NCBI GenBank assembly: GCA_937967325.1 | Contig: CALBSQ010000360.1 | Span: forward strand, 5,841-69,840 | Origin: an uncultured Chloroflexota bacterium | GTDB taxonomy: Bacteria; Chloroflexota; UBA4733 | Length of the DNA stretch: 64,000 nt | Direction of reading: 5' to 3' | Part shown: positions 34,178 through 43,231 of the stretch, piece by piece | Position numbering within the stretch: the first letter of the stretch is position 1 | How the letters are laid out: each line of letters begins with the position of its first letter | The notes under the pieces: generated by a model | The model's input: the letters and a program-made list of their open reading frames with translations, nothing else | What the model was told of the DNA's origin: nothing | The model's database searches: none | Translations under genes and position numbers: made by a program

Positions 34178-36481
34178 GTGTTCAGCCATTCGCGAGCGCG
34201 CAGCGACGGTCTCGGTGGAGCCGGGCTGGGACTGGAAGACTTGCGAGCGCAGGCACTCACCTATCTCATCGTGGCGCTCGGCGGCATTGCCTGGGCCTTA
34301 AACCTCAGCATGCCGGCCCTGACGGGCAGCGTAGAGGCAACCGAGCAGTTCTTTCTCTCGTCCCTCTGGCTGTTGGGCATAGCCGCCTGCGGTTGGGTGG
34401 TGCTGCGCTACAGTGTGACCATAGCTGGAACAGTCGTTGCCGGTGCGACGACCGCGCTCGTCGCCTTCGCCGCGATTCACCATCCCACCGGGTCGCTGCT
34501 CGGCTTGCTCGCACTCGTCGTCGTCGGCGTGGTCGCTGTATCGGGACCGCGCCACGGTTTCGTCTGGGCACTGATCACCAGCCTCGTTGCTGTGCTCGTT
34601 CACCCTCCGACCGGCCCCGCCGAATCTGAGAGCGCCCTGGTGATCGTCACCCTCATCTGGGGTAGCGCGCTGGTCGCCTGGTTGGGCGCTCGTCCCGTCT
34701 ACGTCACGGCTGACTGGGCCTGGAGCCACTACCGCGAGAGTATGCGGCTGAGCCAGGAGCTCCGTGTCCACCGGGGGGAGCTGGTCCGGCTATTGAAGAG
34801 TCTCACCGAGGCCTACGAGCGGCTGGAGCGACAGGACGCCGCTCTCCAGCATGCGGTCCAGGCGGCAAACCACGCGCGGCGCATGAAGGCCGAGTTCGCG
34901 GCGGCGATCAGTCACGAGTTGCGCACGCCGATGAATTTGATCCTTGGGGTGAGCGAGATCATGATGGAGGCGCCGAGTCACCTCGCCGGCGAGAGCCTTC
35001 CGCCGAGCATCCGCGAGGATGTTGAGGTGATTTACCGGAACGCTTGCCATATCTCGCACCTGATCGACGATGTCCTCGACCTCAGCCAGGTTGATGCCCA
35101 TCGGATGGGCCTACAAAAGGAGCCGGTCCATCTCGCCAATGTCATCGAACGGGCCATCTCGGTGGTCAGCACGCTGTTCGAGCACAAGGGCTTGTACCTC
35201 CGCGCAACGCTGCCCGACAATCTGCCGATCGTTCGGGCGGACCCGGTACGGCTCCGCCAGGTGCTGATCAACCTCTTGACCAATGCGACACGCTTTACGG
35301 ATGTCGGCGGGGTGACCGTTTCTGCTTGCCGCGCCGAGCGCCACATCCTGATTTCGGTGGCGGACACGGGGGTGGGCATCGCGGCGGACGCCTTGCCCCA
35401 CGTCTTTGAAGAATTCTACCAACCGGACCAGGCCGGAACCCGAACCGGCGGCAGCGGTCTCGGGCTGACGATCTCGCAGCGCATCATTGAGCTGCATGGC
35501 GGAAAGATCAAGGTGGAGAGCGTCGCCGACCAGGGGAGCACGTTTTCCTTCAGCCTGCCCATTACGGAAGTAGCGACCGCACCGCCGGCTGAGTTCGACC
35601 TACCAGCGTTCGTGCGACGGGCCGACGACGGTGACGCCCGCACGCTCGCCGTCGTGGGCGACGATGCGCCGTCCGTTCGCCTCTTGCAGCGCTATCTCGA
35701 CGACTTTCAGATTGTGGCGGCGCCGACCCGCGAGCAGGTGCGGCGCGACGCGCAAGAGAACAGATTGGATGCCGTCGTGGTCACGACGCCGGATGCTCTA
35801 GCAGACTTTCGGCAGCTAAGAAGCGACCTTCCGAGCATTCCAGTCATCTACTGTCCGATTCGAACGACCCGCACGCTTGCCCGTGAAGCTGGGGTCGCCG
35901 ATTACCTGGTGAAGCCGGTCACCACAGAGCAGTTGGCAGCGTCCCTACGCCGTCTGCATCGACGGATCCGGTCCGTGCTCGTGGTCGACGATGATCCGGA
36001 GATGCGTCGGATGCTGGCGCGGATGGTCTGTCTTGGTAGGCGCAATCGAACCGTCATGCAGGCCGCGAACGGGGTCGACGCGCTGCAGTGCGTGTACGAC
36101 AGGCAACCAGATGTGATTCTGCTCGACCTGATCATGCCGGACATGGATGGGTACGGCTTCCTGCAAGCCCTCCACGCTACGAGATTACCAAAACGCATAC
36201 CAGTGGTCGTCATCACGGCCAAGGGACACGAGCGAGAGTCTGTCGTCGCGGACGAGCTGGTCATCGGCCGGGGAAAGGGTTTGACGGTCGGCGAGTTCAC
36301 TCAAGCGCTGCGCGCCAGTCTGAACAGCCTTAGTCAGCTCGGACCCTGGGACGCGTCGCAACGCCGCAGCTCCGTGAGCAGCGCCTCCCGGGTGACCGGC
36401 TTATCCAAGAATCCGGCCACTCCGAGCGAGAGTGCCAACGATCGCTCCGGCAGCACCGAGCAGACGATCACCGGGATGTGA
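34178..36481 (+). CDS. Hybrid sensor histidine kinase with two receiver domains
   Basis: 767 residues from the GTG at 34178, preceded by AGGAGG. Order: about five or six membrane helices (to about residue 170), a coiled coil, HisKA with AAISHELRTP (H246), and HATPase (DTGVGI, GSGLGLTISQRIIELHGG). Then comes a degenerate receiver (AVVGDDAPSVRLLQ; the phosphoacceptor position reads VVVTTPD) and a canonical receiver with LLDLIMPDMDG (D650). The signal is probably sensed in the membrane. The last 40 or so residues lie beyond the receiver fold and are antisense to the response regulator gene, which overlaps by 148 bp. It likely forms a pathway with that neighbour. Confidence 0.9.
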   Translation: MFSHSRARSDGLGGAGLGLEDLRAQALTYLIVALGGIAWALNLSMPALTGSVEATEQFFLSSLWLLGIAACGWVVLRYSVTIAGTVVAGATTALVAFAAIHHPTGSLLGLLALVVVGVVAVSGPRHGFVWALITSLVAVLVHPPTGPAESESALVIVTLIWGSALVAWLGARPVYVTADWAWSHYRESMRLSQELRVHRGELVRLLKSLTEAYERLERQDAALQHAVQAANHARRMKAEFAAAISHELRTPMNLILGVSEIMMEAPSHLAGESLPPSIREDVEVIYRNACHISHLIDDVLDLSQVDAHRMGLQKEPVHLANVIERAISVVSTLFEHKGLYLRATLPDNLPIVRADPVRLRQVLINLLTNATRFTDVGGVTVSACRAERHILISVADTGVGIAADALPHVFEEFYQPDQAGTRTGGSGLGLTISQRIIELHGGKIKVESVADQGSTFSFSLPITEVATAPPAEFDLPAFVRRADDGDARTLAVVGDDAPSVRLLQRYLDDFQIVAAPTREQVRRDAQENRLDAVVVTTPDALADFRQLRSDLPSIPVIYCPIRTTRTLAREAGVADYLVKPVTTEQLAASLRRLHRRIRSVLVVDDDPEMRRMLARMVCLGRRNRTVMQAANGVDALQCVYDRQPDVILLDLIMPDMDGYGFLQALHATRLPKRIPVVVITAKGHERESVVADELVIGRGKGLTVGEFTQALRASLNSLSQLGPWDASQRRSSVSSASRVTGLSKNPATPSESANDRSGSTEQTITGM

Positions 36482-37653
36482 CGGGTGTCCGGGTCACCGC
36501 TGAGCGTCCGGAGCAGATCCCAGCCGTCTTGTGCGGGCATGAGCACGTCGAGCGTGATGACATCCGGGCGGGCCTCGCGGGCGAGCCGGAGCGAGCTCGG
36601 TCCGGTGCTCGCCTGGAGGATCCGATAGGAGTGATTGCGCAACAGCCGCGAGAAGAGGAATGCCACGTCGGGGTTGTCGTCAACCACCAGGAGCGTCCGC
36701 AAGCGCGTGACAGGCAACGAGAGGGCAGCCTGGAAGGACATGTCGCCGCGCTGCTCGACAGCGAGCTGACCGGCTTGCAACTCAATCAGCTTCCGCATCG
36801 CGGCGAAGCGAGCGCCGCTCTCAGGTGGCGGCGACACGACCGTCGAACCCGCTCGGGACACCGAGATCTCCAAGCTGACGTTCTGGGAGAAGCCGGCCGC
36901 GGATACCCGGATCAGCGCTTCGATCCGACTTTCGATCGCGCTTTCGAGCAGGTCGATGAGCACGTGTCGCAGGACGAGGCGATGCACACGGACCGGAGGC
37001 AGGTCGTTCGGGAAGTCGATGTCGACGCGCGCCCCCCGATCCTCGGCCAGCCGGGCCACGATGTCCAGGGCATCCTGCATCGCGTCCACAAGACTGACCG
37101 GCTCTGTGGATGGCAGCGATCCGATTTTGGTGAGCTCGTCCTGAACAGTCTCTGCAGCGGAAGCGGTAGCAGTCGCCGGATTCGCATCATCCGCTGCCCG
37201 CGGTACGTCGCCCGCCTCTCGGGCCTGAGCGCGGGTTGGGCTCCCCGCGCCGCCTGCCAGGTTGTTGTAGCGCTCCCAGAGCAATGACGCCACTTCATCG
37301 AGCGCCCGGTTACGCTCACGTTGCGCCTGGCGAACGCTGATCTGGAGCTCGCGCGCCGTCTGCTCGGGCGTGGCTCCTTTAACGTAGCGAAGCTCGAGGT
37401 AGCGGTAGCCGCGCCAGGCGGGAGATGAAGGTGGACAGGACAGCGGCGGACGAAAGGCCTCCACGACACTGAGGAGCAGATGGCGAAGCTCGTCCTCGGA
37501 CATTGGCTGTCGGCTCCCGAGCAGCGACCTCAGCGGATGGGCTCGCAAATAGGCACGGTCATACAGGTGAGCGAGCGCGTCGCGCACGTAGCCGGCAAAC
37601 ACGTCGGGGCTCAACATCGACAAGCCGTCCCAAGCGGCCCGACTACCCACCAT
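36334..37653 (-). CDS. Response regulator with sigma-like HTH, HATPase-like and receiver domains
   Basis: 439 residues from the ATG at 37653; an ATG at 37617 is also possible. The N-terminal part has a sigma-region-4-like helix-turn-helix (KGATPEQTARELQISVRQAQ). The middle resembles a HATPase_c domain whose N-box is altered (VLRHVLIDLLESAIES). The C-terminal receiver has VVDDNPDVAFLFSRLL and TLDVLMPAQDGW with the phosphoacceptor Asp. The order HTH-HATPase-REC is unusual. It is convergent with the hybrid kinase, overlapping it by 148 bp, and is a natural partner. Confidence 0.82.
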   Translation of the reverse strand: MVGSRAAWDGLSMLSPDVFAGYVRDALAHLYDRAYLRAHPLRSLLGSRQPMSEDELRHLLLSVVEAFRPPLSCPPSSPAWRGYRYLELRYVKGATPEQTARELQISVRQAQRERNRALDEVASLLWERYNNLAGGAGSPTRAQAREAGDVPRAADDANPATATASAAETVQDELTKIGSLPSTEPVSLVDAMQDALDIVARLAEDRGARVDIDFPNDLPPVRVHRLVLRHVLIDLLESAIESRIEALIRVSAAGFSQNVSLEISVSRAGSTVVSPPPESGARFAAMRKLIELQAGQLAVEQRGDMSFQAALSLPVTRLRTLLVVDDNPDVAFLFSRLLRNHSYRILQASTGPSSLRLAREARPDVITLDVLMPAQDGWDLLRTLSGDPDTRHIPVIVCSVLPERSLALSLGVAGFLDKPVTREALLTELRRCDASQGPS

Positions 37654-37858
37654 GCTCTCATCGAGGTTGGGATGTCCAGTCTTTGGCCGATTTTGGCCGC
37701 ACCTTGGCGCTGCGACCGTTGCGTTCCATCGCGTGCCCCCCCTACTATACATTGCACCGACGAGGAGACCCTGCCAGCGGGCCGGGCCAAGTGGTGACCT
37801 GACCTGTTGGCGCTCACTCTACGGATAGCGCGGTGTCCACAGCGGAGGAATCGGAGAC

Positions 37859-39325
37859 ATGGCACGGACATTGACCCGACGATCGCTCTTGGGTACAGCC
37901 ATTATTGGGCTATCGTCGATCGCGGCCGTAGGGCTCGTGGCAGCCTGCGGCCAGACCCTGGCGCCGGCAGTGTCATCCCAGACGGCGGCGCCAACCACGG
38001 CCACGTCGAATACCGCGTCCACGTCGGCGCCCGCGGCCACGTCCGCGCCGACGGGGCAGAAAGTCACGATCCAGGTATTCAACCGCCAAACGCCCACGAA
38101 TGAGGCGTGTAAGGGGGCCGCCGCCGATTACATGGCGAAGCATCCGAACGTCACCGTCGATTGGCAGAGCGCGCCTCCTGGATCTGACCTGCAGAAGATG
38201 CTGGTACTGGCGGCGGCCGGTACCTCGCCGGACATTCAGTGGCAGTGTCTGCTCTGCAACTACCAGCAGTTCATCCTCCCGGGGCTGGTGCTCCCGCTTG
38301 ATCCACTCGTCAACGCTCACAAATACGCCCTCGATACGCAGATGCCCCAGGCGATGACGAATGCGAGCGTGAACGGGAAGCTCTACGGACTTCCCAACGC
38401 GCTGCACCCGAGCTACCCGTGTGTCATCATCAACAAGACGATGTTCCAGAAGGGCGGCGTGCCCATACCAGCGCAGGACTGGACGACCGGGCCGCATCCG
38501 GGGTGGACGAACTGGACCTTCAACGAAATGAAAAACGCGGCGATCGCCTTGACGAAGAGCCAGAATGGGCGCACCCTGCAGTGGGGATTCCAGATGCGGG
38601 GACCGGCCAACCCCTTCGACGTGATCCAGCAGGCCATCCGCTCCGAGGGCGGGGACATGTTCAGCTCGGACGGGACAAAGCTCACCTGGAACTCTGACGC
38701 CGGCCGCAAGGCCACGACGTACTACGCGGAGCTGTACACAAAGTACAAAGTCGCGCCGCTCACACCGGATATGCCCACGGGCGGCCCAGATTTGATGGCC
38801 TCCGGCAAGGTTGCCATCCGTAACGCCCCGATCTGGGCCATCGAGACGGCTCAATCGACCTTCAAGGACTTCGAGTGGATGATCTTGCCCGCTCCGCGCG
38901 GAACGGCCGGCGCCGATGGCAACGTCGAGCCCAACTTCTTCTCGATCATGAAGGCGAGCAAGAACCCCGATGTCGCGTTCGATGTCCTGATCGATATCAT
39001 CGATCCGCGGTGGGGGTGGAAATCGGTCGACCTCGGCGGCATCCCGGGAAGCCAGAAGGAATTCTGGGCCGCGGACAGCCGGCTGACCAAGGATCCCAAT
39101 TTTGCAGTTTTCGCCAAGATGATGAACACCGTTTCGCCCAACGTTCTGCCGCCGAATGGACGCCGGGCCGAGCTGGAAACCCAGTGGATATCGGGGATGG
39201 ATCCGGTCTGGCTCGGCCAGAGTGTCGACACTAACGCGCTGATCGATCAACTGACGCCAAAGCTCCAGACCATCCTGGATAGCAAGCCCGCCAGTATCCA
39301 AGAGCTGTCCGCTCCGCCGAAATAG
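37859..39325 (+). CDS. Extracellular solute-binding protein of a sugar ABC importer, lipoprotein
   Basis: 488 residues. Signal with two arginines (LTRRSLLGTAIIGL) and lipobox VAAC (C30), then a Ala/Ser/Thr linker. The mature domain has KVTIQVFNRQT, AAGTSPDIQWQ and NGKLYGLPNA, typical of family 1 carbohydrate-binding proteins. It heads a four-gene operon with two permeases and a hydrolase (to 43153). The ATPase is not in this window and may be shared with other importers, as is common for this group. Confidence 0.92.
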   Translation: MARTLTRRSLLGTAIIGLSSIAAVGLVAACGQTLAPAVSSQTAAPTTATSNTASTSAPAATSAPTGQKVTIQVFNRQTPTNEACKGAAADYMAKHPNVTVDWQSAPPGSDLQKMLVLAAAGTSPDIQWQCLLCNYQQFILPGLVLPLDPLVNAHKYALDTQMPQAMTNASVNGKLYGLPNALHPSYPCVIINKTMFQKGGVPIPAQDWTTGPHPGWTNWTFNEMKNAAIALTKSQNGRTLQWGFQMRGPANPFDVIQQAIRSEGGDMFSSDGTKLTWNSDAGRKATTYYAELYTKYKVAPLTPDMPTGGPDLMASGKVAIRNAPIWAIETAQSTFKDFEWMILPAPRGTAGADGNVEPNFFSIMKASKNPDVAFDVLIDIIDPRWGWKSVDLGGIPGSQKEFWAADSRLTKDPNFAVFAKMMNTVSPNVLPPNGRRAELETQWISGMDPVWLGQSVDTNALIDQLTPKLQTILDSKPASIQELSAPPK

Positions 39326-39342
39326 CGACAGGACGGGCTAGC

Positions 39343-40269
39343 GTGGGCATGATGCTTAGGCGCCGACGTGTCTCCTTGAGCCGGAAAGAAGCGCTCCTGG
39401 GATACGCCTACGTCAGTCCGTGGCTGGCCGGCTTCGTGATCTTCACGGCCGGTCCGCTCATCGTGTCGGCGTATCTGAGCTTGACGGATTACCAGATCTT
39501 AGTGGCGCCGAGATTCGTGGGACTGGCCAACTACGCGCACGCGCTGAGCGGCGCCGACAGTACCTTCTGGCCGGCCGTCTACAACACGATCTATTTCGCG
39601 GTAATCTTCGTGCCCCTGAGCATCGCGGGATCGTTGGCGGCGGCGCTGCTGCTTAACGTGGGCATCCCCGGCCAGGCGGTCTTCCGCACGATGTTCTTCA
39701 TACCGTCCATCACCCCCGTGATCGCGGCGGTGTTCGTCTGGATCTGGATTCTCAGCCCTGACTTTGGTCCGCTCAACAATCTCCTCTATGCCGTCGGCAT
39801 CCAGGGACCGGGGTGGCTGGGCTCACCGCTCTGGTCCAAGCCTGCCCTCATCCTTATGGCGCTCTGGAGCGCGATTGGCGGCAGCACGATGATCATCTTC
39901 CTCGCCGGGCTCAAGGGCGTCCCGACGGAGCTGTATGAGGCATCGGACATCGACGGCGCCAGCACTTGGCAAAAGTTCCTCAACGTGACGCTGCCGATGC
40001 TGTCGCCTACGGTGTTCTTCAACCTTGTGGTCGGGCTCATCGGGGCGCTGCGCGTGTTCACGGCGGCCTATGTCGCGACCAACGGCGGCCCGATGAACTC
40101 GACCATGTTCTACATGCTCTATCTGTTCAACGACGCATTCAAATACCTCTACATGGGATACGCCTCCGCGCTGGCCTGGTTGTTCGTATTGGTCGCCTTG
40201 GCGCTCGTGGTGACCCAGGTCTGGATTGGCAGGAAGTGGGTGTACTACGAAGGAGAGGTGCAGCGCTGA
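39343..40269 (+). CDS. Sugar ABC transporter permease (MalF/UgpA type)
   Basis: 308 residues with six membrane helices. The cytoplasmic EAA loop, where the ATPase docks, is EASDIDGASTWQKFLNVTLP. N-terminal LLGYAYVSPWLAGFVIFTAG is typical of the first permease of carbohydrate uptake systems. GTG start at 39343, 17 bp after the binding-protein stop; an ATG six bases downstream is possible. It pairs with the permease encoded next. Confidence 0.93.
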   Translation: MGMMLRRRRVSLSRKEALLGYAYVSPWLAGFVIFTAGPLIVSAYLSLTDYQILVAPRFVGLANYAHALSGADSTFWPAVYNTIYFAVIFVPLSIAGSLAAALLLNVGIPGQAVFRTMFFIPSITPVIAAVFVWIWILSPDFGPLNNLLYAVGIQGPGWLGSPLWSKPALILMALWSAIGGSTMIIFLAGLKGVPTELYEASDIDGASTWQKFLNVTLPMLSPTVFFNLVVGLIGALRVFTAAYVATNGGPMNSTMFYMLYLFNDAFKYLYMGYASALAWLFVLVALALVVTQVWIGRKWVYYEGEVQR

Positions 40270-41192
40270 GGGTAGAACAGGCCGAGCGCCTTCTCGAAGG
40301 GCAGGCGTCGGAGCTCTCGAAGTCGAAACCAAGCCTGCTGCACCGTCGGTCGGCGCGAGGTGTCGCGCTGAAGGCGATGGTCTACGTGCTGGCGATCCTG
40401 CTCGGGCTGGTGTTCATGGTCCCGTTCATATTCGCGCTGACCGGTTCCCTCATGTCCCCGGCGGAGCTGTACGTGATCCCGCCCCGCTGGATTCCGAGCA
40501 AGCTGCTTTGGGGAAACTATGCCACGGTCTGGAGCATGGTGCCTTTCGCCTTGTATATCCGCAACACCCTCACCATCACGACCTTGTCGATGGCCGGGCA
40601 GGTCGCGTCGTGCTCCCTGGTGGCGTATGGGTTTGCTCGTTTCCGCTTTCCGGGACGGAATGTCCTCTTCATCATCCTCCTAGGGACGATGATCATGCCC
40701 AGTGAGGTGCTCACCATCCCGCAGTTCCTGCTCTTCAAGCGGCTGGGCTGGATCAACACGTTCCTGCCCCTGATCGTCCCGAGCTATTTCGGTGTCAGCG
40801 CCTTCACGATCTTCCTGCTGCGGCAGTTCTTCCTGACGCTCCCTCGCGACCTCGACGAGGCGGCCAGAATCGACGGGGCCAGCACCCTGCGCGTCCTGAT
40901 GCAGCTGCTGCTGCCGTTGTCCAAGCCGGCGCTGGCCACCGTGGCGATTCTCGGGTTCATCTACCACTGGAACGACTTCTTCATGCCGCTCATCTACCTG
41001 AGCAGCGACAAGCTCTATACCGTCGCCCTGGGCCTGAATTACTTCCGGTCGGTATCCACCGAAGCCGGCCCGCCAATGGCCCACCTGCTCATGGGAGCCT
41101 CAATCATCGTGACGCTACCGGTCATCGTCGTGTTCTTCAGCCTCCAGCGGTACTTCGTCCAGGGAATCGTGATGTCCGGCATCAAGGCGTGA
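40236..41192 (+). CDS. Carbohydrate ABC transporter permease (MalG/UgpE type)
   Basis: A six-helix permease with EAA loop EAARIDGASTLRVLMQLLLP and C-terminal YFVQGIVMSGIKA. The start is not obvious. A GTG at 40236 overlaps the upstream gene by 34 bp and supplies the basic N-terminus common in the family. The only ATG before the first helix is at 40377 and would give 271 residues. Its stop overlaps the start of the hydrolase (GTGA). With its partner it forms the membrane channel for the sugar bound by the 37859 product. Confidence 0.9.
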   Translation: MGVLRRRGAALRVEQAERLLEGQASELSKSKPSLLHRRSARGVALKAMVYVLAILLGLVFMVPFIFALTGSLMSPAELYVIPPRWIPSKLLWGNYATVWSMVPFALYIRNTLTITTLSMAGQVASCSLVAYGFARFRFPGRNVLFIILLGTMIMPSEVLTIPQFLLFKRLGWINTFLPLIVPSYFGVSAFTIFLLRQFFLTLPRDLDEAARIDGASTLRVLMQLLLPLSKPALATVAILGFIYHWNDFFMPLIYLSSDKLYTVALGLNYFRSVSTEAGPPMAHLLMGASIIVTLPVIVVFFSLQRYFVQGIVMSGIKA

Positions 41193-43153
41193 CCGGCAGC
41201 GCACTCGGCTTCCATCCCTATCTCGACGGCCACTACGACGCGTCGATTCAACTGCAGCTGCACATCTACCGGCGCTCCGAGGCGGCGTTCGAGCGTTGGG
41301 AGCGCCACAAGGACAGAATCAGCACGCTGGCGCAGGTCGAGGAATGGCAGCGGTACGTGCGCGAGCGTGCCCTCGCTGCCATCGGCGGGCTGCCCGCCAG
41401 TGATACCCCGCTGGAGCCGGAAATTGTGGGCGCGCTGCCTGGTGATGGCTACGCTGTCGAGAACGTCATCTTCCAGAGCCTTCCGCGGGTCTACGTGACG
41501 GCCAACCTGTACCTGCCGCGCCGCCGTACCGGCCGGACCGGCGCCGTCCTGCTGGTCCACGGGCACCAGGAGTTCCCCAGGACCGAGCCCGAGTACCAGG
41601 CCGTCTGCCAGCGTCTGGTCAGGAACGGCCTGGTCGTCCTGGCGATCGATCCGCTCGGTCAGGGCGAGCGGAAGGGCTACCTGGATGAGCGCGGAGCGCC
41701 GCTCGTCCGGGCCGGCACGGCCGAGCACACCTACGCCGGCATGCAGTGCTGGTGGCTGGGGCAGTCGATCGCCCGCTACTTCGTCCAGGACGCACGCCGC
41801 GCCATTGACTACCTATGCACGAGGCCAGAGGTCGACCCGGCGCGCATCGGGATCACCGGCAACAGCGGGGGTGGCACGCAGAGCACCTGGATGATGCTCC
41901 TCGATCCGCGTCTCGCTGCCGCGGCGCCCGGCACCTATATCCTCCGCCGTCGGGAGTACATGTGGACCGGCCAGTCCCAGGACGCGGAGCAGGTCGTCCC
42001 GGGCGGGACTGCCGCCGGGATCGACCACGAGGACTTCCTGATCGCGATGGCGCCGCGACCGGTGCTCGTCCTCGCGGCCGACTACGATTGGTTCAGCATC
42101 GAAGGCGCCATCGCCACTGTGGAGCGGGCGCGCCGGATCTACCGGCTGCTCGGCAAGGAGGAGAACATCGGTCTCGCCCGGTCTCGGAGCACCCACCAGT
42201 ACCACCCGGTCCTGGCTCGCGCGGCGACGGAGTTCTTCGCACGGCATTTCCTGGGCGCCGACCCCGGCGCGGTCGATCACACCGAACCCAAACCCGTCGA
42301 TCCTCAGCTCTTGACCTGCACCCGCTCCGGCCAGGTGCTCATCGACCGCCCCCACACCCGGCGCGTCTTCGACCTGAACCTGGCGGAGTATCGCGCGCTG
42401 CCACTCAAAGCGGCGGACCCGGGTCGTCGCGCCGAAGCCGCGCGGTCGTGGCTCACCTCCGCGGTGACTCACGATCGCCAACCGACGGAGTTCCATGCGC
42501 GCTGGCTGCCCGGGCCGGAGGAAGCCGGCGTGTCGGTGATGCACGGCTACTGGTGGTCGGAGCCCGACGTGCTCAACGCCGGGGTGCTGCTGCGCCCCGC
42601 CGCGGGCGACTACACGAGTCTGCTGCTTGCGCTCTTCGATCAGGGCGCCTCCGACATTGAGGAGTGGCGAGACTGGCTGCTGGCCAGGGTGGGGGATGGG
42701 CAGGCGGTCCTTGTCCTGGACGTCCGGGGCACGGGCGCCATCGCTCCGCATCCGCTCAACGCGCGGCCATACGAGGGTCATCACGGCACGATCTACAAGC
42801 TGCTGACCGACCTGCTTTGCCTGGGCGACAGCCTGGAGGCGATGCGGATCTACGATGTCCTGCGGGCGGTGGATCTGGTCGGCGCCGACCTCGAGGTCGA
42901 TCTGGGAGAGCGTCCAATTCACCTTTTCGGTGTCGGTCGGGGCGCCTTCCACGGATACCTGGCAGCCTCCCTGGCTACTCGCATCCGTCAGGTAAGCCTC
43001 CAAGGCATCGCGCCCGATCCTCGGACGGTGGTAACAACCCGCCTATATCCCCCGGATCCAACCTGGCATTGCTTGCTGCCGGGGATGCCGAGACAATTCG
43101 ACCTCACCGACCTCCAGCCGCTATTCGCTGGGCGGCAGCTTTCCTTCGAGTGA
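41189..43153 (+). CDS. Tandem alpha/beta hydrolase, acetylxylan esterase-like
   Basis: 654 residues, twice the usual esterase length. The first domain has LLVHGHQEF, VVLAIDPLGQGER and the nucleophile elbow GNSGGG, resembling family 7-type or xylan esterases. The second half (from about residue 400) also looks like a hydrolase fold, with VLVLDVRGTGA, but its elbow reads GVGRG, so the nucleophile is missing. GTG start overlapping the permease stop (GTGA) shows translational coupling. Co-expression with a sugar importer suggests it removes acyl groups from imported or cell-associated oligosaccharides. No clear signal peptide, so it is probably cytoplasmic. Confidence 0.82.
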   Translation: MTGSALGFHPYLDGHYDASIQLQLHIYRRSEAAFERWERHKDRISTLAQVEEWQRYVRERALAAIGGLPASDTPLEPEIVGALPGDGYAVENVIFQSLPRVYVTANLYLPRRRTGRTGAVLLVHGHQEFPRTEPEYQAVCQRLVRNGLVVLAIDPLGQGERKGYLDERGAPLVRAGTAEHTYAGMQCWWLGQSIARYFVQDARRAIDYLCTRPEVDPARIGITGNSGGGTQSTWMMLLDPRLAAAAPGTYILRRREYMWTGQSQDAEQVVPGGTAAGIDHEDFLIAMAPRPVLVLAADYDWFSIEGAIATVERARRIYRLLGKEENIGLARSRSTHQYHPVLARAATEFFARHFLGADPGAVDHTEPKPVDPQLLTCTRSGQVLIDRPHTRRVFDLNLAEYRALPLKAADPGRRAEAARSWLTSAVTHDRQPTEFHARWLPGPEEAGVSVMHGYWWSEPDVLNAGVLLRPAAGDYTSLLLALFDQGASDIEEWRDWLLARVGDGQAVLVLDVRGTGAIAPHPLNARPYEGHHGTIYKLLTDLLCLGDSLEAMRIYDVLRAVDLVGADLEVDLGERPIHLFGVGRGAFHGYLAASLATRIRQVSLQGIAPDPRTVVTTRLYPPDPTWHCLLPGMPRQFDLTDLQPLFAGRQLSFE

Positions 43154-43231
43154 TCCAAACCGGTTGGGAGGGGACGCGGTGAGCGTATCGATGCCTTAGG
43201 ACAGTGTTCATGCACCGCCGTGTGCGTTGAT

